NCBI RefSeq assembly: GCF_937912035.1
Contig: NZ_CALDPF010000031.1
Coordinates: 1-64,000 of the forward strand
Source of the DNA: an uncultured Bacteroides sp.
GTDB taxonomy: Bacteria > Bacteroidota > Bacteroidia > Bacteroidales > Bacteroidaceae
Reading direction: 5' to 3'
Length of the DNA stretch: 64,000 nucleotides
The notes beneath the pieces are model-generated. The model searched no databases, was not told the DNA's origin, and saw nothing but the letters and a program-made list of their open reading frames with translations. The translations under genes were made by a program, and so were the position numbers. Below, in pieces: positions 35,978 to 45,262 of the stretch (position 1 is its first letter; each line of letters starts with the position of its first letter).

Positions 35978-36128
35978 TATATTCTTTATTGTTGTTACTG
36001 TCAGTAAATATGGAAATAATCTTAAGAATACTATCAGTTTATATCTGATATATTGTTATTCGGTGTATTATTTTACATTTTTTCTTTCTCATATTTCATG
36101 TATATTTCACTAAATAAAAAATAATCGT
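35978..36128. other. A/T-rich gap before hppA
   Basis: This stretch is T-rich, with no supported gene or hairpin apart from the hppA -7 box at its right end. Confidence 0.4.
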
Positions 36129-36136
36129 TATATTTG
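36129..36136 (+). promoter_or_regulatory. -7 box of hppA
   Basis: TATATTTG matches TAnnTTTG, 33 nt before the hppA ATG. The -33 position is not convincing. Confidence 0.5.
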
Positions 36137-36168
36137 GGAAAAGCGATTAAACTTAAAATCATATTCTT

Positions 36169-38373
36169 ATGGAAACAGGATTATTTTGGATAGTGCCTGT
36201 AGCCTCAATTCTGGCTTTGGTACTTGCCTGGTATTTCTACCGGCAGATGATGAAAGAAAGCGAAGGAACACCTCAGATGCAGAAGATAGCATTGCATGTT
36301 CGTCAGGGAGCAATGTCATATCTGAAACAGCAGTATAAGGTTGTTACTATAGTTTTCATCGCCCTGGTGATATTATTCTCCATTATGGCATACGGTTTCA
36401 ATCTCCAGAACCACTGGGTTCCTGTGGCTTTTCTTACAGGAGGTTTCTTCTCTGGATTATCAGGCTATCTGGGTATGAAAACAGCTACATACGCTTCTGC
36501 ACGTACTGCCAATGCCGCGCGTACTTCTCTGAACAGAGGTCTTAGGGTAGCTTTCCGTAGCGGTGCTGTTATGGGGCTTGTGGTTGTCGGCCTTGGTCTC
36601 TTCGACATTTCTTTCTGGTATATCCTCCTTGACAGAGTTATAGATGCCGATTCTGCAAATCCTACGGCTAAACTTTGTATGATTACCACCACTATGCTTA
36701 CATTCGGTATGGGAGCATCTACGCAAGCTCTGTTTGCTAGAGTTGGAGGAGGTATATACACAAAGGCTGCCGATGTCGGTGCAGACCTTGTAGGTAAGGT
36801 GGAAGTGGGAATACCGGAAGATGATCCGCGTAACCCGGCTACTATAGCTGATAATGTGGGCGACAATGTAGGCGACGTGGCAGGTATGGGTGCTGATCTG
36901 TACGAATCATACTGTGGTTCAATCCTTGCCACAGCTGCTCTTGGTGCTGCAGCTTTTATCGGTACTGGTGATACTGAAATGCAGTTTAAGGCAGTAATTG
37001 CACCTATGCTTATCGCAGCCGTAGGCATTATACTATCTATAATAGGAATTTTTGCAGTACGTACACGCGAAGATGCCGGAATGAAGGATCTGCTCAACTC
37101 TCTTTCTGTGGGTACAAACCTCAGTTCAATACTCATAGTAATTGCCACATTCTTTATCTTATGGATGCTCGACATGAAAAATTGGGTAAACATTTCGTTT
37201 GCAGTAGTAGTAGGTCTGATAGTAGGTATAATCATCGGACGTTCCACAGAGTATTACACATCACAGTCTTATAAGCCAACCCAGAAACTTTCCGAAAGTG
37301 GAAAAACAGGTCCTGCCACAGTCATTATCTCAGGTATAGGTCTTGGAATGGTTTCCACTACTATACCTGTTATAGCAGTTGTGGCCGGAATTATATTGTC
37401 CTATTGGCTTGCTTCAGGATTCGATCTTTCCAACATTGGTATGGGCTTGTACGGTATAGGTATAGCAGCAGTAGGAATGCTTTCTACACTTGGAATAACA
37501 CTTGCCACCGATGCATACGGACCAATAGCCGACAATGCCGGAGGTAATGCCGAGATGAGTGGTCTTGGAGCAGAAGTCCGCAAGCGTACAGATGCACTTG
37601 ATTCTTTGGGTAATACTACAGCAGCCACAGGAAAAGGCTTTGCAATAGGTTCGGCAGCACTTACAGGGCTGGCTCTTCTTGCATCTTATATAGAAGAAAT
37701 TAGAATAGGTCTTGAGAGAATAGGTAATACGGTTCTTGAGTTGCCAAACGGAATAAGTGTAGCTATACATGATGCTAGCTTCACCGATTTCATGATATAC
37801 TATGATGTAACTCTCATGAATCCTAAGGTACTTTCCGGAATGTTTATAGGCAGTATGATGGCATTCCTGTTCTGCGGTCTCACAATGAATGCCGTAGGTC
37901 GTGCTGCAGCCCACATGGTTGAAGAAGTGCGCCGTCAGTTCCGCGAGATAAAAGGAATACTCGAAGGTAAGGCAGAGCCTGATTATGCGCGCTGCGTACA
38001 GATTTCTACCAAGGGAGCTCAGCGTGAGATGGTATTCCCTTCAGTATTAGCAATAGTAGCACCAATAGTTACCGGACTCTTGTTCGGAGTATCAGGAGTG
38101 ATAGGTCTTCTTATTGGAGGATTGTCATCAGGCTTCGTGCTTGCGGTATTCATGGCAAATGCAGGAGGAGCATGGGACAACGCGAAGAAATATGTTGAAG
38201 AAGGTAATTTCGGTGGAAAGGGAAGTGAGGTACATCGTGCCACGGTAGTTGGCGATACAGTAGGCGATCCTTTCAAAGATACATCCGGACCGAGTCTGAA
38301 CATTCTGATAAAGCTTATGAGTATGGTTGCCATAGTCATGGCAGGGCTTACTGTGGCATGGAGTTTGTTATAG
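36169..38373 (+). CDS. hppA: Membrane-bound pyrophosphatase, K+-dependent type
   Basis: This 734-residue protein with about 16 membrane helices couples pyrophosphate hydrolysis to cation export. The catalytic loops are present: VGADLVGKVEVGIPEDDPRN, then ADNVGDNVGDVAGMGADLYE, and later GDTVGDPFKDTSGPSLNIL. The GNTTAATGKG segment has Ala where K+-independent enzymes have Lys, which marks a K+-dependent enzyme. Such enzymes pump H+, Na+ or both; Na+,H+-pumping members are known from Bacteroides. The ion cannot be fixed by eye. It sits a few kilobases from the Rnf operon, another possible Na+/H+ pump. Confidence 0.96.
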   Translation: METGLFWIVPVASILALVLAWYFYRQMMKESEGTPQMQKIALHVRQGAMSYLKQQYKVVTIVFIALVILFSIMAYGFNLQNHWVPVAFLTGGFFSGLSGYLGMKTATYASARTANAARTSLNRGLRVAFRSGAVMGLVVVGLGLFDISFWYILLDRVIDADSANPTAKLCMITTTMLTFGMGASTQALFARVGGGIYTKAADVGADLVGKVEVGIPEDDPRNPATIADNVGDNVGDVAGMGADLYESYCGSILATAALGAAAFIGTGDTEMQFKAVIAPMLIAAVGIILSIIGIFAVRTREDAGMKDLLNSLSVGTNLSSILIVIATFFILWMLDMKNWVNISFAVVVGLIVGIIIGRSTEYYTSQSYKPTQKLSESGKTGPATVIISGIGLGMVSTTIPVIAVVAGIILSYWLASGFDLSNIGMGLYGIGIAAVGMLSTLGITLATDAYGPIADNAGGNAEMSGLGAEVRKRTDALDSLGNTTAATGKGFAIGSAALTGLALLASYIEEIRIGLERIGNTVLELPNGISVAIHDASFTDFMIYYDVTLMNPKVLSGMFIGSMMAFLFCGLTMNAVGRAAAHMVEEVRRQFREIKGILEGKAEPDYARCVQISTKGAQREMVFPSVLAIVAPIVTGLLFGVSGVIGLLIGGLSSGFVLAVFMANAGGAWDNAKKYVEEGNFGGKGSEVHRATVVGDTVGDPFKDTSGPSLNILIKLMSMVAIVMAGLTVAWSLL

Positions 38374-38405
38374 GATAATCAACATATATATTAAATTTAT
38401 AAACT

Positions 38406-38891
38406 ATGATTTCAGAAAAACTACAGAACGCAATCAATGCGCAGATTACTGCCGAAATGTGGTCAGCTAATCTTTATCTTTCAATGTCTTTCTATCTTCA
38501 GAAAGAAGGTTACGACGGATTTGCTTCATGGATGAGAAAACAGTCACAGGAAGAACTTGATCATGCATATAATTTGGCTGATTACCTTATGAAGCGTGGT
38601 GGTGAGGCTAAAGTTGACAAAATAGATGTTGTTCCTCAGGGATGGGGTAGTCCACTTGAAGTCTTCGAACATGTTTACAAACACGAATGCCATGTATCAC
38701 AACTTATTGACGATCTTGTAAACATCGCTTCCGAAGTTAAAGACAAAGCTTCACAGGATTTCTTGTGGGGATATGTTCGCGAGCAAGTTGAAGAAGAAGC
38801 AACAGCTCAGGGTATAGTTGATAAATTGAAACGTTGCGGCGATCACTCAGGTATTCTATATCTGGATGATAAATTGGGACAGCGTAAGTAA
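38406..38891 (+). CDS. ftnA: Bacterial non-haem ferritin
   Basis: This 161-residue four-helix protein stores iron after oxidising Fe2+ at a di-iron site. Ferroxidase ligands are visible in the first helix (AEMWSANLYLSMS), in the EELDHAYNL ExxH motif near residue 50, and in EQVEEEATAQ near residue 127. Length is typical of FtnA, and there is no haem-ligating Met pattern of bacterioferritin. It follows hppA by 32 nt and may be read through from it. It ends at a strong terminator. Confidence 0.95.
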   Translation: MISEKLQNAINAQITAEMWSANLYLSMSFYLQKEGYDGFASWMRKQSQEELDHAYNLADYLMKRGGEAKVDKIDVVPQGWGSPLEVFEHVYKHECHVSQLIDDLVNIASEVKDKASQDFLWGYVREQVEEEATAQGIVDKLKRCGDHSGILYLDDKLGQRK

Positions 38892-38916
38892 TCTATAGAC
38901 TACTCAGATAATTTCG

Positions 38917-38959
38917 GTGCTGCAATTTTGTCATAGTGACAAAGTTGCAGCACTTTTTT
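38917..38959 (+). terminator. Intrinsic terminator after ftnA
   Basis: GTGCTGCAA and TTGCAGCAC, extended by TTGTCA/TGACAA, form a long stem around TAG, followed by TTTTTT. Confidence 0.92.
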
Positions 38960-39045
38960 ATTGTATATTAATAGAGAGAATTGTATTTTTTATAATTAGT
39001 TTGATATTTCTATATATATGACTAAATTTGGCATAGGCTATATTA

Positions 39046-39053
39046 TAATTTTG
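39046..39053 (+). promoter_or_regulatory. -7 box of the WYL regulator operon
   Basis: TAATTTTG matches TAnnTTTG, 34 nt before the ATG. An upstream TTTG at 39027-39030 is 15 nt away, closer than usual. Confidence 0.5.
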
Positions 39054-39086
39054 TAGCAAAACATAAACTTAAAAAATACAATACTA

Positions 39087-39992
39087 ATGGCAGCTAACAA
39101 ATTTGGTCGATATGTATGGCTTGTGGACTTAATCAGATGCCATCCATATATCACATTCAAGGAAATAAGCGAAAAGTGGGAAAACTGTGGTCTTGGTGAC
39201 GGTAAGCCACTTCCATGGAAAACATTCATGAACCATAAAGATGCAGTTCAGACAATCTTTGATATAATCATTTCCTGCGATGCCAAACGCGGATATGGAT
39301 ATTATATTGAAGATGCTGATTTATTGGAGGGAGATGCTTTCCGTTCATGGTTGATAGACTCATATGCCACATTAAACCAGCTTCAGGCAGATAGAAAATT
39401 AGAAAAACGCATTTCGTTTGAGAAAATCCCATCTGGGAATAAATACTTACAGATTTTGCTTCAGGCTATGCGGCAGAATTCTGTGGTGGAGATAAGTCAT
39501 CAGGGATTCGGAAGGTTACATCCAACAACATTTCTGGTAGAACCCTACCATCTTAAGGTGTATAATCGTCGTTGGTATCTGATAGGATGGTCTGTCTATT
39601 CAGAGGATATGAGAACTTATGCACTTGACAGAATAAAGAGTGTGACCATAACAGATACGAAATTCGAGATTCCTAAAACCTTTGATATTAATAAATATTT
39701 TGATGGATGCGTAGGTATAATAACCGATGCAGAATATGATATAGAGCGTGTGGTTATTAAAGCATATGGATGGGCAAGAAAATATTTATGTACATTGCCC
39801 ATACACGAATCACAACGTGAAATAACATCAGATGATGAGTCAATTACATTCGAGTTCAAAGTACGACCTAATTATGACTTTGTTCAAATGCTTTTACAGC
39901 AGACAGATCAGATAGAAATAATCGAGCCTCAGTGGCTTAAAGAGGGAATGTGTCAGATTGCGGAAAAAATATTATTGTATTACAGAAAATGA
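39087..39992 (+). CDS. WYL-domain transcriptional regulator
   Basis: The protein has 301 residues. The N-terminal part (to about 60, LVDLIRCHPYITFKEISEKW) looks like a winged helix-turn-helix. The middle and end form a WYL domain, with PYHLKVYNRRWYLIGWS near residue 150 and TYALDRIKSVTITD. A further C-terminal WCX-like domain follows. WYL proteins sense ligands, often nucleic-acid fragments or nucleotides, and repress or activate; many defence loci carry one. It begins a run of four closely spaced genes ending at 44825, so it probably controls the exonuclease and DUF262 genes. Confidence 0.85.
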   Translation: MAANKFGRYVWLVDLIRCHPYITFKEISEKWENCGLGDGKPLPWKTFMNHKDAVQTIFDIIISCDAKRGYGYYIEDADLLEGDAFRSWLIDSYATLNQLQADRKLEKRISFEKIPSGNKYLQILLQAMRQNSVVEISHQGFGRLHPTTFLVEPYHLKVYNRRWYLIGWSVYSEDMRTYALDRIKSVTITDTKFEIPKTFDINKYFDGCVGIITDAEYDIERVVIKAYGWARKYLCTLPIHESQREITSDDESITFEFKVRPNYDFVQMLLQQTDQIEIIEPQWLKEGMCQIAEKILLYYRK

Positions 39993-39996
39993 TTAA

Positions 39997-40530
39997 ATGA
40001 AAAGAAAATCAGATATAAATTTTATAGCAATAGACTTTGAAACTGCCAACTCCAAGCGTACGTCTATATGTGAGATAGGTATCTGTGTTGTGAGGAATGG
40101 AGAAGTAGCCGAAACTCGTTCCTGGCTTGTGCGCCCTGAAGATAACTATTATAATTATTATAATATAAAAGTGCATGGTATTCGTCCTCAGGACACAGTG
40201 AATGCTCCTGATTTCCGTCAGGTATGGGAAGAAATAGAACGTACATACCTTGACGAGTTCGATACTTTTGTTGCTCATAACGTATCTTTCGACAGAAGTT
40301 GCCTGCAGCGTTCAGCTGAACTTTATCGCATACATCTGCCTGAATTGAGATGGATATGTTCTTTACAGATTGCTCGCAAGCTTTATTCCTTTACATGTAA
40401 CTCCCTTGATTATTTGTGTGGGCAGTTAGATATACCCATGGGAACACATCATCGTGCAGGGGCTGATGCCGAGATGTGTGCCAGGCTGTTTTTGAGGGAA
40501 ATGTATGATGTAACAGAAAACTTAGAATAA
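39997..40530 (+). CDS. DnaQ-like DEDDh 3'-5' exonuclease
   Basis: This 177-residue single-domain exonuclease has all motifs: ExoI FIAIDFETAN (Asp and Glu near residues 10-13), ExoII FVAHNVSFD near residue 85, and ExoIII HHRAGADAEMCARL with the catalytic His and Asp near residue 148. It resembles the polymerase III epsilon subunit but lacks its C-terminal alpha-binding tail, so it is likely a stand-alone nuclease. It starts 4 nt after the WYL stop and 23 nt before the first DUF262 gene. Substrate could be DNA or RNA. It may be housekeeping, but the tight spacing suggests it belongs to the module. Confidence 0.85.
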   Translation: MKRKSDINFIAIDFETANSKRTSICEIGICVVRNGEVAETRSWLVRPEDNYYNYYNIKVHGIRPQDTVNAPDFRQVWEEIERTYLDEFDTFVAHNVSFDRSCLQRSAELYRIHLPELRWICSLQIARKLYSFTCNSLDYLCGQLDIPMGTHHRAGADAEMCARLFLREMYDVTENLE

Positions 40531-40553
40531 TAAAGAACTTTAATAAAAAAGCT

Positions 40554-42449
40554 ATGAATCAAACATTTGAACGAAGTAAACTCAGTGACAACAAAATTGA
40601 ACTTAAGAGTGTCACAGAACTTTGTGGGATGAACTTTTACATTCCAAATTATCAACGAGGCTACAGGTGGACAGACCAACAGGTTAATGATTTGTTGAAT
40701 GATATCAATGAATTCAATGATATTAATGGCTTTTATTGCTTGCAGCCATTAGTTGTAAAACAACGTGGAGGAGATGTATTTAAAAAGATAAAAGAAGAAG
40801 CAAAAGATATCAATGATGTCTATGATTATCTCAAAGGGACATGGGAGGTGATAGATGGGCAACAACGATTGACCACTATTTTTATTCTTATGAAATGCTT
40901 GGGAATATCAGACAGAAATTATTCTTTGAAATATGAGACGCGATGTAAAAGTGAGGACTTTTTAAAAGGAAACTTGGATATCAACGAGGATAATATCGAC
41001 TATTTTCATATATCAAAGGCAAAGCAAACTATTGAAAAATGGCTTGAAAAAAAAGACACTCAATTACGTATGTCTTTACAAAAGAAACTATTGAAAAGGG
41101 TGTATTTTATCTGGTACGAATCAGTTGATGAAGACCCGATAAAGGTATTTACTCGACTAAATATAGGTAAAATTTCACTCACAAATTCTGAACTAATCAA
41201 AGCTTTATTTTTAAATCGAATGAACTTTGATGCCAACAGAAACGAACATATAAAGTTACGTCAACAAGAAATAGCCTCAGAGTGGGACAAGATAGAATAC
41301 ACATTACAAAATAATGAGTTCTGGCTGTTTTTACATGAGAAAGGTTATAAACGTCCAACAAGAATCGATTTTATATTTGAGTTGATATGTGAGGCCAATG
41401 ATCTGGATTTAAATGATTATAATGTAAATATCGGAACAGATGACTATAGAACATTCCGATATTTTTATGAATACTTTAAGTCTGATGTGCAGACAGAAAT
41501 GAACGATAATCGGCAAAATTCTAAAATTACTAAATGCTGGAGTACAGTAAAAAGGTATTATCAGACTTTTGAGGAATGGTTTAATGACATTGAATTATTT
41601 CATTATATCGGGTTTCTCATAGACAGTAAAGGAAGTGATATAGTAAAAATACTTTTTCATGAATGGAACCAGCAGACTGAAAAGAAGTTGTTTGTCCAAT
41701 ATCTCAAGAAAGAGATAAAAACTATAATTGACAAATGTCCTGAATTGAATCATCTATATAATGAAGACGGAAGTAATAAAAAGAAGTGTAAGCCCATTTT
41801 ATTATTTCACAATATTCAGACAGTAATCAACCAGAATCATACACAGCAGAATAATGAGAAATATGGACTTGGAACATTCTATAAATTCCCATTCCACCTT
41901 TATAAATCAGAAAACTGGGATGTTGAGCATATTAACTCAAATACAACCAACCCGGAAGATGATGTTGAATCTAAGAGAGAGTGGCTGCTGAATATTTATC
42001 TAAGCGTAGGGGACGAATTGCAAAAAAATATACAGGAATATTTTAATTCATCAGATAATAATAATTCATTGTTTGAAAAGATAAAGAAAGAAATCCCTTC
42101 TGTCAATGTAGAATGGACACAAGAAGAGAAAAATCAGCTTTGGAATTATTCTTTGCTTGATTCTTCCACAAACCGAAGTTATGGAAATTCTATCTTCTCT
42201 GGTAAGCGTAGGGTTATTATCGGTAAAGATAAGGGTAAACTTATAGCAATACCCAAACTGACAAAAGATGGCAAATTAACTATGACAGATGAGCAAAATA
42301 GTTCTTCATCGTTTGTTCCGCCATGTACCAAACAGGTTTTCCTGAAATATTATTCAGCAACAGCCGGTAATAATAACTATTGGACAAAAGAGGATGCACA
42401 GAGTTATTTAAAAGATATAGAATATTGTATAAAAAAGCTGGAGGAATAG
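40554..42449 (+). CDS. DUF262 protein with C-terminal DUF1524/HNH-like nuclease part
   Basis: The protein has 631 residues. The N-terminal DUF262 (ParB/Srx-like) domain has IPNYQRGYRWTDQQVNDLL near residue 30 and the hallmark VIDGQQRLTTIFIL, with DGQQR at about 101-105. The C-terminal part has WDVEHINSNTTNP near residue 455, the leading His of a DUF1524 His-Me/HNH centre, and an NYSLLDSSTNRSYGN segment near residue 535 that supplies the Asn. This is the architecture of GmrSD-type enzymes, NTP-driven nucleases that restrict phages with modified DNA. It is followed 3 nt later by a second DUF262 gene. The body is A/T- and Lys/Asn-rich, suggesting transfer. Confidence 0.85.
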   Translation: MNQTFERSKLSDNKIELKSVTELCGMNFYIPNYQRGYRWTDQQVNDLLNDINEFNDINGFYCLQPLVVKQRGGDVFKKIKEEAKDINDVYDYLKGTWEVIDGQQRLTTIFILMKCLGISDRNYSLKYETRCKSEDFLKGNLDINEDNIDYFHISKAKQTIEKWLEKKDTQLRMSLQKKLLKRVYFIWYESVDEDPIKVFTRLNIGKISLTNSELIKALFLNRMNFDANRNEHIKLRQQEIASEWDKIEYTLQNNEFWLFLHEKGYKRPTRIDFIFELICEANDLDLNDYNVNIGTDDYRTFRYFYEYFKSDVQTEMNDNRQNSKITKCWSTVKRYYQTFEEWFNDIELFHYIGFLIDSKGSDIVKILFHEWNQQTEKKLFVQYLKKEIKTIIDKCPELNHLYNEDGSNKKKCKPILLFHNIQTVINQNHTQQNNEKYGLGTFYKFPFHLYKSENWDVEHINSNTTNPEDDVESKREWLLNIYLSVGDELQKNIQEYFNSSDNNNSLFEKIKKEIPSVNVEWTQEEKNQLWNYSLLDSSTNRSYGNSIFSGKRRVIIGKDKGKLIAIPKLTKDGKLTMTDEQNSSSSFVPPCTKQVFLKYYSATAGNNNYWTKEDAQSYLKDIEYCIKKLEE

Positions 42450-42452
42450 TTT

Positions 42453-44825
42453 ATGACAGACAATAAGACAACATTTTGGAACTTCCTTAAAGAGAATAAA
42501 ATAGAGATGCCAATTATACAACGTGACTATGCACAGGGAAGACAGGGGAAAGAATATTTGCGCCAATGTTTTCTGTCAAGCCTGAAAAATGCCTTAGATG
42601 GAAATAACAATGACACGGAATTAAAACTTGATTTTGTATATGGTTCTGTAGAAAACGGAAAATTGCAACCATTGGATGGACAGCAGCGGTTGACCACATT
42701 ATGGTTATTGCACTGGTATATAGCATTAAGAACTGGCAAATTGAAAGAAGTCGGAGAAATACTGAAGAGATTTACTTACGAGACAAGAATTTCATCTCGC
42801 GAATTCTGTGAGCATTTGTGCGATGGAAGCAATTTTGAATCATTTGATAATTCAGATGATGGTAAGCGGAAAGGCATAGTTGAGTTTATAACCAACCAAA
42901 CATGGTTTTATTCTGCATGGAAACAGGACCCTACTATTCAGTCAATGCTAAGAATGTTGGGAGGTACAGAAATACGTAATAAAAAGGGTGAGGATATTAT
43001 CGACGGTATAGAAGAACTCTTTAAAAATGTGAGTAATGAAGAGATGGGATACTATTGGTTAAAGTTAACGACAAACTCTCCAATCGTATTCTATTATTTA
43101 CCTCTCAAAGAATTCGGTCTTTCAGATGATCTATATATTAAAATGAATGCCCGTGGAAAACAGCTGACGATGTTTGAAAATTTTAAGGCTGATTTAATAG
43201 GGTTTATTCAGGAACAAGTTATATGTGAACCCGACAATGTTTGGTGGAACAATCTAATGGATGGATCAAATGGAATACCAATTAAAATGGATACCACATG
43301 GACAGACATATTTTGGAGAAACCGTTCCAAATCAAAAAGAATAGATGAAATATACTTTGCATTTTTAAACCGTTATATATTAAATCATGTCGTATTAGGA
43401 TTAGGCACCTCCGATGAAATTAAAGAAAATAAGAGTTTTACATATCTATATGGTAATCAAGGAAATGATACTGCACTTGAATATACAAGTTTTGAGGTAT
43501 ATAAGATTCAGTCATTTGGGGAAATACTGGATAGTTTGCGGACAACATTGGAACATTTTCATTCATTTTTATCAGAAAGAGAGAATCAAAGACTGGATGA
43601 TATACAAAAAGAATTTTTACCAATATGGAATAGGCAAAATGATTTCCAATTTATCCCTGAATATAGGGAAGGTTCTATAACAGTTATAACGCAACCGCAA
43701 AGGGTTGTCTTTCATGCAATCTGTAGATATTTTGAAGAAGGAGCCTACGAAGAAAAAAGTTTCAAACAGTGGATGCGTATAGTTTGGAATTTAGTGGAGA
43801 ATGGAAATGTCAACAGTATTGAAGCAATGATAGGTAGTCTGAGACTGATTGATGAGTTAAGCTCACATAGTCATGATATTTATAATTTCTTGGCTAGCGA
43901 TGAGCAGACAAAATCAAATGCTGCATCAGAACAGCTGAATGAAGAGCGTGAAAAGGCAAAAAAAATTATTGAAGACATAAACTGGGAAAGTAAAATTATT
44001 TCATCAGAAAAGTATGCTTTCTTTAATGGAGCTATACGTTTTATGTTCCGTGATGAAAACGGTAATTGGAATTGGAACAGTTTTGACAAAAAGTCAGATA
44101 ATGCCTTTCAGTATTTTAATCCTGATGGAGCCTACAAAAAAGACTCCCTATTGCTTAGGTATTTCATTAGTAGATTTACTGATTGGAGTTTATTCTGTGG
44201 TATGACTTTTGACAATGATGAAAATTCTTGGAGAAATCTCTTGTTGGATAACAAGTGGAAAAGACCTGTTCATGAAATATTGGTTGCTGACAATATTGAA
44301 GTTGATACTGATTATCATTCGTCATTGATGAATCTCGAAGCTAAAGTGCAGGAAGAACTTGTAACTACAAAACTTTTAGATGACATTGAAAAAGGATGTT
44401 ATTTAAATTGGAAATACGACAATTATGTTTTATATCCATATAATGTGAAGGCTGATTGGAAAAAATATATAATAGCGAATAACCGAAATAATATGCTGTC
44501 TTTATTATATGGAGGAACGATATCTTGTAACGATAAGCAGGATGGTAGAATATACACCAATCAAAGACTAAATGGCTGTGATTTCTTTTGGGGGTGGAAT
44601 ATAAGGTTTGCATATATGTATGAATCAGTCTTATATGATTTTAGCTGGCAATGGTGTAAAAGAATCGATATGTATGAAGGAGATGTTTGTCTTACAGATA
44701 TGAAAACACCTTTTACTGATAAATTGGTTATTGATGTTAATCAGATAAGTACACTTGAAGATTTGGTAATGGAATTGGAACGATGTATTAATGACTATAA
44801 AGAATATAAAAAGGTTTTATTATAA
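42453..44825 (+). CDS. Large DUF262 protein, partner of the preceding gene
   Basis: The protein has 790 residues. The DUF262 domain starts at once with MPIIQRDYAQGRQGKEYLRQ, and LQPLDGQQRLTTLWLL is at about 72-87. The rest, about 600 residues, is mostly helical; it contains FYYLPLKEFGLSDDLYIKMN and MNARGKQLTMFENFKADLIG, which resemble other long DUF262 proteins. No His-Me/HNH motif is evident to me at the C-terminus. It is 3 nt from the upstream gene, so the two are made together. A likely role is recognition or NTP sensing, with the nuclease centre supplied by its neighbour. Confidence 0.8.
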   Translation: MTDNKTTFWNFLKENKIEMPIIQRDYAQGRQGKEYLRQCFLSSLKNALDGNNNDTELKLDFVYGSVENGKLQPLDGQQRLTTLWLLHWYIALRTGKLKEVGEILKRFTYETRISSREFCEHLCDGSNFESFDNSDDGKRKGIVEFITNQTWFYSAWKQDPTIQSMLRMLGGTEIRNKKGEDIIDGIEELFKNVSNEEMGYYWLKLTTNSPIVFYYLPLKEFGLSDDLYIKMNARGKQLTMFENFKADLIGFIQEQVICEPDNVWWNNLMDGSNGIPIKMDTTWTDIFWRNRSKSKRIDEIYFAFLNRYILNHVVLGLGTSDEIKENKSFTYLYGNQGNDTALEYTSFEVYKIQSFGEILDSLRTTLEHFHSFLSERENQRLDDIQKEFLPIWNRQNDFQFIPEYREGSITVITQPQRVVFHAICRYFEEGAYEEKSFKQWMRIVWNLVENGNVNSIEAMIGSLRLIDELSSHSHDIYNFLASDEQTKSNAASEQLNEEREKAKKIIEDINWESKIISSEKYAFFNGAIRFMFRDENGNWNWNSFDKKSDNAFQYFNPDGAYKKDSLLLRYFISRFTDWSLFCGMTFDNDENSWRNLLLDNKWKRPVHEILVADNIEVDTDYHSSLMNLEAKVQEELVTTKLLDDIEKGCYLNWKYDNYVLYPYNVKADWKKYIIANNRNNMLSLLYGGTISCNDKQDGRIYTNQRLNGCDFFWGWNIRFAYMYESVLYDFSWQWCKRIDMYEGDVCLTDMKTPFTDKLVIDVNQISTLEDLVMELERCINDYKEYKKVLL

Positions 44826-44903
44826 TTTATTATACAATATTTGACTGTTATATAGGAAAGATTTTTTTTCACCCTATCCCTCGATTTGGCATATTCGCAT
44901 ATA

Positions 44904-44911
44904 TACTTTTG
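44904..44911 (+). promoter_or_regulatory. -7 box of the 73-residue gene
   Basis: TACTTTTG matches TAnnTTTG. An upstream TTTG (44885-44888) is 15 nt away. The box gives the small gene its own start, separate from the DUF262 operon. Confidence 0.5.
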
Positions 44912-44960
44912 GCAAATCAAAGATTAATAACAGAATGTATAACCTTTAAAAAATGAATTT

Positions 44961-45182
44961 ATGTCAAGAGTATTCAGAGTAACTCCTAAGAGAGTAAAGA
45001 GAACAAACGGGACAGTACTGACACCTGAAATGGAAGTGACTGTAACTACCCAAACCCACACTTCAGATCCATTTTATAATGGAGCGAAAGAACTGAAGGA
45101 GGCTTATATGCGTATGTATGGCTTTGATTATCAGAAAGCCTGTTGCAGTAAGAATGATTTTGATTTCAAGAAATTAGATTAG
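44961..45182 (+). CDS. Small protein of unknown function, 73 residues
   Basis: I do not recognise a family. The N-terminus is basic and strand-like (MSRVFRVTPKRVKRTNGTVL), followed by a Thr-rich stretch (EMEVTVTTQTHTSD) and a helical C-terminal half with YNGAKELKEAYMRMYGFDY and two adjacent Cys. No signal peptide or membrane segment is present. It has its own -7 box and is followed by a 12-bp terminator, so it is a separate short transcript just ahead of the FtsZ-like gene. Its composition and clean signals suggest that it is real. Confidence 0.65.
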   Translation: MSRVFRVTPKRVKRTNGTVLTPEMEVTVTTQTHTSDPFYNGAKELKEAYMRMYGFDYQKACCSKNDFDFKKLD

Positions 45183-45201
45183 TGTTGACACAGACATGAT
45201 T

Positions 45202-45236
45202 GCAGTAGAAGAATATCAGTTCTTCTGCTGCTTTTC
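45202..45236 (+). terminator. Terminator between the small gene and the FtsZ-like gene
   Basis: GCAGTAGAAGAA pairs with TTCTTCTGCTGC (12 bp, one G-U) around TATCAG, followed by TTTTC. It ends 27 nt before the FtsZ-like ATG, so downstream genes need read-through or an overlapping promoter. Confidence 0.8.
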
Positions 45237-45262
45237 TGATTTTCAAATAAAGACATTTAAGC

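Noticed and set aside
35883..36113. 76-residue plus-strand ORF overlapping the small membrane ORF
   Set aside because: It is the complement of a hydrophobic minus-strand frame, rich in Ile/Phe from A/T-rich DNA, with no promoter or normal composition.
36465..37247. 260-residue ORF antisense to hppA
   Set aside because: It mirrors the third-position pattern of a highly conserved gene, is Pro/Ser/Thr-rich low complexity and has no start signals.
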